A stretch of 64,000 nucleotides of DNA from Serripes groenlandicus (Eukaryota > Mollusca > Bivalvia > Cardiida > Cardiidae): positions 113,527,044 to 113,591,043 of the forward strand of contig JASEVX010000003.1 of NCBI GenBank assembly GCA_031761405.1. The letters run 5' to 3'. The translations under genes were made by a program, and so were the position numbers. The notes under the pieces were generated by a model. The model saw nothing but the letters and a program-made list of their open reading frames with translations. It was not told the origin of the DNA and ran no database searches. Below are positions 35,214 through 47,391 of this stretch, piece after piece (position 1 is the stretch's first letter; the number at the start of each line of letters is the position of its first letter).

Positions 35214-35882
35214 TGAGCCGTTCCGCGTGAAAACCAACATTATGGCCTCTGCGTAATGTATCGACCCAGATCAGCCTGCGCAGTCCGCGCAGGCTGATCC
35301 GGACCGACACATTCCGTCTCAGGGGGATAGAGGTTAAGAGTAATGAAACAGAAAATCCACAGGAGGCGAACATTATCTGTCCGGGTTAGCCTACGCGGCA
35401 TGCTTAGGCTGATCCGGGTCGATACTTTACGCAGAGTCCAAAATGCAGCTGCGGCGATAGACATCTGCGTAATGTATCGACCAGATCAGCCTGCGCTGTC
35501 CGCGCAGACTGATCCGGCCGACACATTCCGTCTTAGGGGGATAGATGTATAGAGTAGTTATTCCTGAAACAGAAAATCCACAGGAGGCGAACAGTGTCTA
35601 TCCGGGTAAGCCTGCGCGGCATGCTTAGACTGATCCGGATCGATACTGTACGCAGAGTCCACAATGTTGGTTTTCTCGCGGGACGGCTCACATGTATACA
35701 TGTACAACGATTTAATTATAAATCAACTGTTTAGCTGATATGGTATGTCAAGGATAGTCTACTATTAAAACATATTTAAACCAAGTGTGTGTCCGGGTAA
35801 GCCTGCGCGACATGATTGGCCTGATCTGGTTCGATACATTACGCATATTCCATAACGTTGGTTTCCTCGCGGGACGCCTCAT
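35214..35882 (-). mobile_element. Family C elements, two full and one partial, inverted
   Basis: Copies at about 35214-35455 and 35462-35692 are minus-oriented. A partial one is at about 35790-35882 ('GTTGGTTTCCTCGCGGGACG'). The block 35462-35775 is an inverted match of 16620-16940, including the non-element flank with 'ATGTATACATGT'. Confidence 0.75.
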
Positions 35883-36235
35883 ATACGGATATATCTGCAC
35901 AGCGACAAGTTTAAAGTGTTCAATGATAAGGCCCTGATACACTTGTTCCGAACGCAGGTTAATCAATACAAGAAAAAAAAAGGGAATAACCGAACTGTTT
36001 ACAGCTTTGTAACTGTATGTGTGTACAAACAGAGTTAGGCTACCAAAGTGAATGAATTTGATAACTTATTGCTCACCCATATCATTGTCGCATTCAAACG
36101 TGCACCAGGAACGTAGATAAGTCTTTATTCACGTCACCGACTTCACGAAATGACGTACGTGTATCGTCTACAAATTTTGCATTATCATCGTCCATTTACA
36201 TTGAATAAATAGTCATTTGAAATAGAAATACGGTT
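35883..36235. other. Nothing recognised
   Basis: Unique-looking sequence without a supported exon or repeat. Confidence 0.3.
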
Positions 36236-36467
36236 AATAACCCTTTCCCTCGTACGACAATTCTACAGCAGACGACTTTGAACGTATTTTGTCAAAACAT
36301 AGAAAATCTCAATAATTGAATGGATAACCTATGACAAAAAGTGGAAAACATTGTGGCAAAAGGAGAAATTGCACGTTTTGTGCAATTTCTTCTTTTGTCA
36401 CTATGTTTTCAAAACTCCGTCTGCTGCAGAGGCGTCAGAAAGCGTCTATATGAGGGAAAGGTGTTAA
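36236..36467 (-). mobile_element. Family A TTAA MITE, inverted
   Basis: Runs from CCCTTTCCCTCGTACGAC to 'TATGAGGGAAAGGTGTTAA' (TTAA 36464-36467). Complete, with the GTGCAATTTCTTC arm. Confidence 0.8.
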
Positions 36468-37167
36468 AGGCATACTTACTCCATCCATTAGGTTGAGTGC
36501 ATGTAACGACCGTTACAATGCACGTGGAAATGAAAGTATAAAACCATCCACAAATGAAAATGGGTTATCAATAATTTCTCGGAGATTTAAGGTAATTATG
36601 TTTTGTACTTAACCCTTTAAGTACACTGTGTACATTAAGACATTAAAGTACATTAGACACTGTGGATGGGCGTGGCAGTCTAATGCTCATCGCATTGAAC
36701 TGGCCTTTGTTTGGGATAGGATTGAGTATTCATGTTTCAATGACACTTTTTCAAATAGAATGATATCTTGAGATATTAGTCCAGACTTAACATACACTAT
36801 ATCGCGTTACTGGGTCATGTGAGGTGTCAACGTATTCTGTTTCACTTTTCGTTTCTAAGGAAACTGTTTCAATATATGAGTTGCTATTTGGGAAAAGTAT
36901 TAGCTGACCTTTGTGAAAAGTGAAGATCCAGATCTGCCTGTGAGGAGGGCAGACAGAGCCTACACTATCGGCATATGTCCATTTATAACTTTATGCACTG
37001 AAGGACAGGCCTCGTATAGTGTCCATATTAATGGAGTCTGAGTGATTGTTATTAGACATTGGGTTTATATTCCTGCCAAGTTCATCTCCCATTTCACGTG
37101 AATTTGCAGATTTGTTATCGATTTTGCTGTCTCTACTTCATGAGGGAAGAAATGGTCTCGTTTCGGA
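36468..37167. other. Left flank of the satellite
   Basis: No gene or known repeat. A small inverted 'AGTACACTGTGTAC' patch with related 'AAAGTACATTAG' lies at about 36618-36665. Confidence 0.35.
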
Positions 37168-40100
37168 ACTAATGATTCATGCGTACTGTATCAAGTTTTC
37201 AGTCATATCACGGTGTTTCCTGTGTAAGTAACAGTACTAATGATTGATGCAGACTGTATTAAGGTTTCAGTCATATCACGGTGTTTCCTGTGTAAGTAAC
37301 AGTACTAATGATTGATGCAGACTGTATTACGGTTTCAGTCATATCACGGTGTTTCCTGTGTAAGTAACAGTACTAATGATTGATGCAGACTGTATTAAGG
37401 TTTCAGTCATATCACGGTGTTTCCTGTGTAAGTAACAGTACTAATGATTGATGCAGACTGTATTACGGTTTCAGTCATATCACGGTGTTTCCTGTGTAAG
37501 TAACAGTACTAATGATTGATGCAGACTGTATTAAGGTTTCAGTCATATCACGGTGTTTCCTGTGTAAGTAACAGTACTAATGATTGATGCAGACTGTATT
37601 AAGGTTTCAGTCATATCACGGTGTTTCCTGTGTAAGTAACAGTACTAATGATTGATGCAGACTGTATTACGGTTTCAGTCATATCACGGTGTTTCCTGTG
37701 TAAGTAACAGTACTAATGATTGATGCAGACCGTATTAAGGTTTCAGTCATATCACGGTGTTTCCTGTGTAAGTAACAGTACTAATGATTGATGCAGACTG
37801 TATTACGGTCTCAGTCATATCACGGTGTTTCCTGTGTAAGTAACAGTACTAATGATTGATGCAGACTGTATTACGGTTTCGGTCATATCACGGTGTTTCC
37901 TGTGTAAGTAACAGTACTAATGATTGATGCAGACTGTATTAAGGTTTCAGTCATATCACGGTGTTTCCTGTGTAAGTAACAGTACTAATGATTGATGCAG
38001 ACTGTATTACGGTTTCAGTCATATCACGGTGTTTCCTGTGTAAGTAACAGTACTAATGATTGATGCAGACTGTATTACGGTTTCGGTCATATCACGGTGT
38101 TTCCTGTGTAAGTAACAGTACTAATGATTGATGCAGACTGTATTAAAGTTTCAGTCATATCACGGTGTTTCCTGGGTACGTGACAGTACTAATGATTGAT
38201 GCAGACTGTATTAAAGTTTCAGTCATATCACGGTGTTTCCTGTGTAAGTAACAGTACTAATGATTGATGCAGACTGTATTACGGTTTCAGTCATATCACG
38301 GTGTTTCCTGTGTAAGTAACAGTACTAATGATTGATGCAGACTGTATTACGGTTTCAGTCATATCACGGTGTTTCCTGGGTACGTAACACTACTAATGAT
38401 TGATGCCGACTGTATTACGGTTTCAGTCATATCACGGTGTTTCCTGGGTACGTGACAGTACTAATGATTGATGCAGACTGTATTAAGGTTTCAGTCATAT
38501 CACGGTGTTTCCTGTGTAAGTAACAGTACTAATGATTGATGCAGACTGTATTAAGGTTTCAGTCATATCACGGTGTTTCCTGGGTACGTGACAGTACTAA
38601 TGATTGATGCCGACTGTATTACGGTTTCAGTCATATCACGGTGTTTCCTGGGTACATGACAGTACTAATGATTGATGCAGACTGTATTACGGTTTCAGTC
38701 ATATCACGGTGTTTCCTGTGTAAGTAACAGTACTAATGATTGATGCAGACTGTATTACGGTCTCAGTCATATCACGGTGTTTCCTGGGTACGTGACAGTA
38801 CTAATGATTGATGCAGACTGTATTACGGTTTCAGTCATATCACGGTGTTTCCTGTGTAAGTAACAGTACTAATGATTGATGCAGACTGTATTAAGGTTTC
38901 AGTCATATCACGGTGTTTCCTGTGTAAGTAACAGTACTAATGATTGATGCAGACTGTATCAAGGTTTCAGTCATATCACGGTGTTTCCTGGGTACGTGAC
39001 AGTACTAATGATAGATGCAGACTGTATTACGGTCTCAGTCATATCACGGTGTTTCCTGGGTACGTAACAGTACTAATGATTGATGCAGACTGTATTACGG
39101 TCTCAGTCATATCACGGTGTTTCCTGGGTAAGTAACAGTACTAATGATTGATGCAGACTGTATTACGGTCTCAGTCATATCACGGTGTTTCCTGGGTACG
39201 TGACAGTACTAATGATTGATGCAGACTGTATTAAGGTTTCAGTCATATCACGGTGTTTCCTGGGTACGTGACAGTACTAATAATTGATGCAGACTGTATT
39301 AAAGTTTCAGTCATATCACGGTGTTTCCTGGGTACGTGACAGTACTAATGATTGATGCAGACTGTATTAAGGTTTCAGTCATATCACGGTGTTTCCTGGG
39401 TGCGTAACAGTACTAATGATTGATGCAGACTGTATTAAGGTTTCAGTCATATCACGGTGTTTCCTGGGTACGTGACAGTACTAATGATTGATGCAGACTG
39501 TATCAAGGTTTCAGTCATATCACGGTGTTTCCTGGGTACGTGACAGTACTAATGATTGATGCAGACTGTATCAAGTTTTCAGTCATATCACGGTGTTTCC
39601 TGGGTACGTGACAGTACTAATGATAGATGCAGACTGTATTACAGTCTCAGTCATATCACGGTGTTTCCTGGGTACGTAACAGTACTAATGATTGATGCAG
39701 ACTGTATTACGGTCTCAGTCATATCACGGTGTTTCCTGGGTAAGTAACAGTACTAATGATTGATGCAGACTGTATTACGGTCTCAGTCATATCACGGTGT
39801 TTCCTGGGTACGTGACAGTACTAATGATTGATGCAGACTGTATTAAGGTTTCAGTCATATCACGGTGTTTCCTGGGTACGTGACAGTACTAATAATTGAT
39901 GCAGACTGTATTAAGGTTTCAGTCATATCACGGTGTTTCCTGGGTACGTGACAGTACTAATGATTGATGCAGACTGTATTAAGGTTTCAGTCATATCACG
40001 GTGTTTCCTGGGTACGTGACAGTACTAATGATTGATGCCGACTGTATTACGGTTTCAGTCATATCACGGTGTTCCCTAGGTAAGTAACAGTACTAATGAT

Positions 40101-43100
40101 TGATGCAGACTGTATTAAGGTTTCAGTCATATCACGGTGTTTCCTGGGTACGTGACAGTACTAATGATTGATGCAGACTGTATTAAGGTTTCAGTCATAT
40201 CACGGTGTTTCCTGGGTACGTGACAGTACTAATGATTGATGCCGACTGTATTAAGGTTTCAGTCATATCACGGTGTTTCCTGGGTAAGTAACAGTACTAA
40301 TGATTGATGCAGACTGTATTACGGTTTCAGTCATATCACGGTGTTTCCTGTGTAAGTTACAGTACTTATGATTGATGCCGACTGTATTACGGTTTCAGTC
40401 ATATCACGGTGTTTCCTAGGTAAGTAGCAGTACTAATGATTGATGCCGACTGTATTAAGGTTTCAGTCATATCACGGTGTTTCCTGGGTACGCGACAGTA
40501 CTAATGATTGATGCAGACTGTATTAAAGTTTCAGTCATATCACGGTGTTTCCTGGGTAAGTAACAGTACTAATGATTGATGCAGACTGTATTAAGGTTTC
40601 AGTCATATCACGGTGTTTCCTGGGTACGTGACAGTACTAATGATTGATGCCGACTGTATTAAAGTTTCAGTCATATCACGGTGTTTCCTGTGTAAGTAAC
40701 AGTACTAATGATTGATGCAGACTGTATTACGGTATCAGTCATATCACGGTGTTTCCTAGGTACGTGACAGTACTAATGATTGATGCCGACTGTATTAAGG
40801 TTTCAGTCATATCACGGTGTTTCCTGTGTAAGTAACAGTACTAATGATTGATGCAGACTGTATTACGGTATCAGTCATATCACGGTGTTTCCTAGGTACG
40901 TGACAGTACTAATGATTGATGCCGACTGTATTAAAGTTTCAGTCATATCACGGTGTTTCCTGTGTAAGTAACAGTACTAATGATTGATGCAGACTGTATT
41001 ACGGTATCAGTCATATCACGGTGTTTCCTAGGTACGTGACAATACTAATGATTGATGCCGACTGTATTAAGGTTTCAGTCATATCACGGTGTTTCCTGGG
41101 TACGTGACAGTACTAATGATTGATGCAGACTGTATTAAGGTTTCAGTCATATCACGGGGTTTCCTGGGTACGTGACAGTACTAATGATTGATGCAGACTG
41201 TATTAAGGTTTCAGTCATATCACGGTGTTTCCTGGGTACGTGACAGTACTAATGATTGATGCCGACTGTATTAAGGTTTCAGTCATATCACGGTGTTTCC
41301 TGGGTACGTGACAGTACTAATGATTGATGCAGACTGTATTAAAGTTTCAGTCATATCACGGTGTTTCCTGGGTACGTGACAGTACTAATGATTGATGCAG
41401 ACTGTATTAAAGTTTCAGTCATATCACGGTGTTTCCTGGGTACGTGACAGTACTAATGATTGATGCAGACTGTATCAAGGTTTCAGTCATATCACGGTGT
41501 TTCCTGGGTACGTGACAGTACTAATGATTGATGCAGACTGTATTAAGGTTTCAGTCATATCACGGTGTTTCCTGGGTACGTGACAGTACTAATGATTGAT
41601 GCAGACTGTATTAAAGTTTCAGTCATATCACGGGGTTTCCTGGGTACGTGACAGTACTAATGATTGATGCAGACTGTATCAAGGTTTCAGTCATATCACG
41701 GTGTTTCCTGGGTACGTGACAGTACTAATGATTGATGCAGACTGTATTAAGGTTTCAGTCATATCACGGTGTTTCCTGGGTACGTGACAGTACTAATGAT
41801 TGATGCAGACTGTATTAAAGTTTCAGTCATATCACGGGGTTTCCTGGGTACGTGACAGTACTAATGATTGATGCAGACTGTATTAAGGTTTCAGTCATAT
41901 CACGGTGTTTCCTGGGTACGTGACAGTACTAATGATTGATGCAGACTGTATTAAGGTTTCAGTCATATCACGGTGTTTCCTGGGTACGTGACGGTACTAA
42001 TGATTGATGCAGACTGTCTTAAGGTTTCAGTCATATCACGGTGTTTCCTGTGTAAGTAACAGTACTAATGATTGATGCAGACTGTATCAAGGTTTCAGTC
42101 ATATCACGGTGTTTCCTGGGTACGTGACAGTACTAATGATTGATGCAGACTGTCTTAAGGTTTCAGTCATATCACGGTGTTTCCTGTGTAAGTAACAGTA
42201 CTAATGATTGATGCAGACTGTATTACGGTTTCAGTCATATCACGGTGTTTCCTGGGTACGTGACAGTACTAATGATTGACGCCGACTGTATTAAAGTTTC
42301 AGTCATATCACGGTGTTTCCTGTGTAAGTAACAGTACTAATGATTGATGCAGACTGTATTAAGGTTTCAGTCATATCACGGTGTTTCCTGGGTACGTGAC
42401 GGTACTAATGATTGATGCAGACTGTATCAAGGTTTCAGTCATATCACGGTGTTTCCTGGGTACGTGACGGTACTAATGATTGATGCAGACTGTATCAAGG
42501 TTTCAGTCATATCACGGTGTTTCCTGGGTACGTGACAGTACTAATGATTGATGCAGACTGTATTAAGGTTTCAGTCATATCACGGTGTTTCCTGGGTACG
42601 TGACGGTACTAATGATTGATGCATACTGTATTAAAGTTTTCAGTAATATCACGGTGTTTGCTGGGTACGTGACAGTACTAATGATTGATGCATGCTGTAT
42701 TAAAGTTTCAGTCATATCACGGTGTTTCCTGGGTACGTGACAGTACTAATGATTGATGCAGACTGTATTAAGGTTTCAGTCATATCACGGTGTTTCCTGG
42801 GTACGTAACAGTACTAATGATTGATGCCGACTGTATTAAGGTTTCAGTCATATCACGGTGTTTCCTGGGTACGTGACAGTACTAATGATTGATGCAGACT
42901 GTATTAAAGTTTTCAGTAATATCACGGTGTTTGCTGGGTACGTGACAGTACTAATGATTGATGCCGACTGTATTAAGGTTTCAGTCATATCACGGTGTTT
43001 CCTGGGTACGTGACAGTACTAATGATTGATGCAGACTGTATTAAAGTTTTCAGTAATATTACGGTGTTTCCTGGGTACGTGACAGTACTAATGATTGATG

Positions 43101-44100
43101 CAGACTGTATTAAAGTTGTCAGTAATATCACGGTGTTTGCTGGGTACGTGACAGTACTAATGATTGATGCAGACTGTATTAAAGTTGTCAGTAATATCAC
43201 GGTGTTTGCTGGGTACGTGACAGTACTAATGATTGATGCAGACTGTATTAAAGTTGTCAGTAATATCACGGTGTTTGCTGGGTACGTGACAGTACTAATG
43301 ATTGATGCAGACTGTATTAAAGTTGTCAGTAATATCACGGTGTTTGCTGGGTACGTGACAGTACTAATGATTGATGCAGACTGTATTACGGTGTTTCCTG
43401 GGTACGTGACAGTACTAATGATTGATGCAGACTGTATTACGGTTTCAGTCATATCACGGTGTTTCCTGGGTACGTGACAGTACTAATGATTGATGCAGAC
43501 TGTATTACGGTTTCAGTCATATCACGGTGTTTCCTGGGTACGTGACAGTACTAATGATTGATGCAGACTGTATTACGGTTTCAGTCATATCACGGTGTTT
43601 CCTGGGTACGTGACAGTACTAATGATTGATGCATACTGTATTAAGGTTTCAGTCATATCACGGTGTTTCCTGGGTACGTGACAGTACTTATGATTGATGC
43701 AGACTGTATTACGGTTTCAGTCATATCACGGTGTTTGCTGGGTACGTGACAGTACTAATGATTGATGCAGACTGTATTAAGGTTTCAGTCATATCACGGT
43801 GTTTCCTGGGTACGTGACAGTACTTATGATTGATGCAGACTGTATTAAGGTTTCAGTCATATCACGGTGTTTGCTGGGTACGTGACAGTACTAATGATTG
43901 ATGCAGACTGTATTAAGGTTTCAGTCATATCACGGTGTTTCCTTGGTACGTGACAGTACTAATGATTGATGCAGACTGTATTACGGTTTCAGTCATATCA
44001 CGGTGTTTCCTGTGTACGTAACAGTACTAATGATTGATGCCGACTGTATTACGGTTTCAGTCATATCACGGTGTTTCCTGGGTACGTGACAGTACTTATG
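37168..44100. repeat. 68-bp satellite, about 102 copies (6.9 kb)
   Basis: The unit joins ACTAATGATTGATGCAGACT, GTATTAAGGTTTCAGTCATA, TCACGGTGTTTCCTGGGTAC and GTGACAGT. Proximal units (37.2-38.2 kb) mostly carry TGTGTAAGTAACAGT, later ones GGGTACGTGACAGT. Higher-order structure exists: variants 'ATGATAGATGC' (39009, 39621) and 'ATAATTGATGC' (39280, 39892) recur at 612 bp, nine units. A dimer of 136 bp recurs at 40.7-41.0 kb. From about 42620 to 43380 many units are 69 bp with 'GTTGTCAGTAATATCACGG'. The array ends at a SINE. Confidence 0.97.
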
Positions 44101-44255
44101 ACCAACTTACTCTGACAACAGCAAGTCAGTCTTAATGATAACTCAACAATCCTGAAAGCCAGTACTACAATATTTGTCTTTGGTTTGACCCGGACGTGGA
44201 TTGAACCCGCACCGCGGCAGACGCTCTACCACTACACCAAGAAGGCGTAGAACAT
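44101..44255 (-). mobile_element. tRNA-derived SINE at the satellite edge
   Basis: On the minus strand TGGTGTAGTGGTAGAGCG (A box) and GCGGGTTCAATCCACG (B box) are separated as in a tRNA, then a body related to 5540-5690 runs up to the last satellite unit. The tRNA-like T stem has mismatches, so it is not called a functional tRNA. Confidence 0.65.
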
Positions 44256-44279
44256 TTAAGTAGAACTATTCTCTCGTAA

Positions 44280-44560
44280 TCGATAGATGTGATATATTGA
44301 CATTTTAAAAGTATTTGTTATAAACATCGCTTATACTTTAAAATTGAATAAATTGACACGTTTACAATTATTGGCTGTAAACATCGATTTTACTTTTAAA
44401 AGGAATTGATTGATCATTTACAGTTATTGGCTGAAAACATCCTTTTACTTTAAAAAGGAATATATTGACATTTTTTAAGTATTGGTTGTAAACATCGCTT
44501 TTAATTTATTAAAATGGATTAATTGACCGTTTTCAAATATTAGGTGTAAATATCTAGGGA
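44280..44560. repeat. ~62-bp tandem repeat, four to five diverged copies
   Basis: Units share 'TAAACATCG', 'TTTACTTTAAAA', 'GAAT.AATTGAC' and 'TTTACA..TATTGG'. Noncoding. Confidence 0.65.
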
Positions 44561-44699
44561 AAATGTGAAATTGATCATAATGAGGAATTTCTTTTATTCT
44601 CCCAAATAAATTTTAAACTTCTACAGCAGATGCTCGAAAAGTCGTTTTTGTCAGAGAATGACAGAGGTCTAGAAAAATAGAAGTAAACTAGTCTTTTAA

Positions 44700-44790
44700 A
44701 TATCTCCCGTATAACTTAACCAAACCCTTTTTTGTGGGCACTCACAAGAATCGATTATTTTGAGTAACCACAACATTGGGCAAGAATGTC
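44700..44790. mobile_element. Family D hairpin, diverged
   Basis: 'GTGGGCACTCACAAGAATCG' pairs with 'TTTTGAGTAACCACAAC'. Compare 46505-46577. Confidence 0.45.
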
Positions 44791-45436
44791 AAATAAGGAT
44801 TTGGAATGTAAAAATCGCACCTTGTTTAGAGCGCTGGATTGGGTTGTGTGTTTTGGCGCTAATCATACCGTTAAGCGTCGTACTGAGAAATCCAACCAGA
44901 AGTTGTTTGCGATTGATGTAGATTCAGATCAGCCCAGGCATCCACACGGACAGGTCTTTTTCCTCACATGTTCTAATTAAATTTGGTTTTCACAAAGCAC
45001 CGCTCATGACCCATTAAAATCACCTCTTGACAAAAAAGGTTAAGACCAGAAATTTCTTTTATTTTATTTTGTGCACGGTCGTACATAGTTATGGGAAGTT
45101 GTTGTAACGAATGCAAAGGGTAAACGCGTCCTATTCGTCTGTGAAATATCACATAACACTCATAGTTTGCCAAAAGATGAAATTGATTATCATAAGCAAT
45201 TTCACATTTTGCCCCAATATTTTCAAAATCGTCTGCTTATGGTGTTTCAAAATGTGTCTACAGTTTGGAACGGATTTAAACTTCATGTCAACCCCATGCA
45301 ACATGGCTACAAGGGCTTCAGTCAAGGACATATCAGTATGCATTTTCAATATGAGAAACAATTTCAAACGAAAGCGAAGTAATAATATAAAAGACATGGA
45401 TATGAAGCAAAGGGATGATTTTACCTGTATACCGTA

Positions 45437-45641
45437 TTAATCCTTATTCTCATATAGGCGCATTTTGACGCATCTGCAGCAGACGACTTTAGAAAACACT
45501 GTGACAAATTTCTCCTTTTGCCACAATGTTTTTAACTTTTTTTCAGAAATCATACCTTCAATTATAGGGAATTTCCATGTTTTTGCCTACATGTTTTCAA
45601 AGTCGTCTGCTGCAGATTTGTTGTATGATGGAAAGAGTTAA
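45437..45641 (+). mobile_element. Family A TTAA MITE with internal deletion
   Basis: TTAA at 45437-45440 and 45638-45641. One arm of the central hairpin is missing ('GTGACAAATTTCTCCTTTTG'). Confidence 0.75.
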
Positions 45642-45949
45642 ATACAGTCGTCTGTCATTAAACTGGTCAATAATAGATACTCACTCAAGGCGGATGGAAT
45701 TCAATATTGTATTCATTTAACTGTGTTAAATAAGTTTGTTTGCTTCTTCTTTATTTTAGATGTTATTTCTTTTTTCGAGTCAAACAAATTATTTACGTTT
45801 TGTGTAAATGGATAACGAAATGACAAATTCATAAAGGTAAAAAGTGCAAGCAATTTTTCCAACCATTTCATACATGATTATTTTTATAGATAACTTTTCA
45901 AAATAGTGTGTGAAACGGAGACATTAATCATTATGAAAACTTGTTTTCC

Positions 45950-46142
45950 TTCTGTTCCATATGGGTTCGATCCCCAGTCGCGGCACTACGGTCATGGTGG
46001 AGTGCCCTTGGGCAAGGCACATTTTCTAGCCTAGTACTGGTTTGTTTACCCAGGGATCATGAATAATTATATTTAATTGCGCGCTAAATGACCTTAGCTG
46101 TCGATGCGCCATAAAACAATATACATTCATTCTGTTCCATAT
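45950..46142 (+). mobile_element. SINE, 5'-truncated, 13-bp target duplication
   Basis: The body 45963-46129 begins exactly at the B box (GGGTTCGATCCCC) and ends in a CATTCAT tail. TTCTGTTCCATAT flanks it at 45950-45962 and 46130-46142. It is the same family as 14715-14931. Confidence 0.88.
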
Positions 46143-46296
46143 TAGCCGTTCAAATTTTAATCGTATTTGTTGAATACGTAGCATTCCTTTCTCCACAAAA
46201 TATAAATTTTTGAAGAGTATACAATATTGATTACGCGGGTCATATCGTATCGTACTGCTTTTAATGGAGTGGTCAATTCTTGATTTCAGATGCGGG

Positions 46297-46400
46297 TCTG
46301 TGAACTGACCGCCGTAATATGATTGAACAAATCGTGAAACGGAGCTAAACCTTAATCAAATAGATCAAATCAATTCAATCAATTCAATCTAAGTGGTTGA
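46297..46400 (+). mobile_element. SINE 3' tail fragment
   Basis: 'ACTGACCGCCGTAATATGAT' and a (TCAATTCAA)n tail match the 3' part of the SINE at 63426-63718. The tRNA-like head is absent. Confidence 0.6.
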
Positions 46401-46504
46401 TCAGACGAGACTGTAAGAATGTAACAAGATGATGCTGCTCAATTATAAAATTCAGAGTGGTTTACAGCTCTTTTACCCACAATATTTCTCTTATTATCCA
46501 ACCA

Positions 46505-46577
46505 AACCCTATGTTGTGGGTACTCAAAAGAATCGTATCATTGAGACGATACTTTTGAGTACCCACAACATAGGGTT
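46505..46577. mobile_element. Near-perfect 73-bp palindrome (family D)
   Basis: Arms of about 36 bases start AACCCTATGTTGTGGGTACT and pair with only a few mismatches around the centre ATTGAG. If transcribed it would form a long hairpin. Confidence 0.8.
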
Positions 46578-46644
46578 AGCGAATAAAATAAGGATTTAAG
46601 AACAAGCAAAACGCTCCTTATCTAGAGCTCTGGTATATTTAAGT

Positions 46645-46830
46645 TGTTCCCACTTGCAGACGCATTTTGACGAAATTTCAGCAGACGACGTTTTGAAGAA
46701 GAAATTGATCATTATATTTTCAATATTTTTCAATAATTAAATTTTCATTTATAGCGATATCCTCCTTGTTTTGTCAAGATCTTTTCAACGTCGTCTGCTG
46801 CAGGTTTGTTGTATTCGGTGAAAGGTTTGA
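46645..46830 (+). mobile_element. Family A MITE, diverged
   Basis: Recognised by 'CAGACGCATTTTGACG', 'CAGCAGACGACG' and 'AACGTCGTCTGCTGCAGG'. Terminal TTAA lost. Confidence 0.55.
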
Positions 46831-47299
46831 GACAGTGGTCTACTGTCTCACAACTGGATCTACGTCTATCACAACGTTGAGCAGTGCTGTTTGTCATTGA
46901 TACTGACTTTATATCTAGCTTGATTTCGACTTTGATGTGAGCACGGACACATGGACATACTACATAATTAGTGCGTTAGAGTATCATATAAATGTGAACA
47001 CAAGAAAATGGATGTAATGGATCTACTGTGAGCTCTTAAAGAATAAATCCTTCATTACGCTGACCAGAATCATATATATATATACTTTGGAGTACAGTGG
47101 TCAGAAGATTTGCGGCTACATCTAGACACAAAGCATTGCATCTATAGGACAATGTTGCGTGTACACGAACGGTGAATACTCGATGTGACTGTGTGGATAC
47201 ACGTGTACGCCTGAGTTTTCAATTCAAGTATTTATTCAAGTATAAAGCAGGGGCGTAGCTCCCTTTAGGCATTGTAGTCAAGTGCCTACACATTTTTGT
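46831..47299. other. Nothing recognised
   Basis: Unique-looking sequence with a short (AT)n run near 47075. No exon supported. Confidence 0.3.
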
Positions 47300-47352
47300 T
47301 TCACCTGCGTAGCATGTTAGGCACGTAGGGATTACTTTTTTATTTGTCCGGC

Positions 47353-47391
<39 letters not shown>

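Noticed and set aside
42985..43477. 160- and 155-codon frames in the satellite
   Set aside because: They occur only where the unit is 69 bp; in adjacent 68-bp units the frame breaks.
37168..44100. CRISPR-like array
   Set aside because: The repeats are contiguous 68-bp units without unique spacers, and the DNA is animal nuclear.
44190..44250. Functional tRNA gene
   Set aside because: The A and B boxes are good but the T stem and acceptor stem have mismatches, and it is joined to a SINE body.
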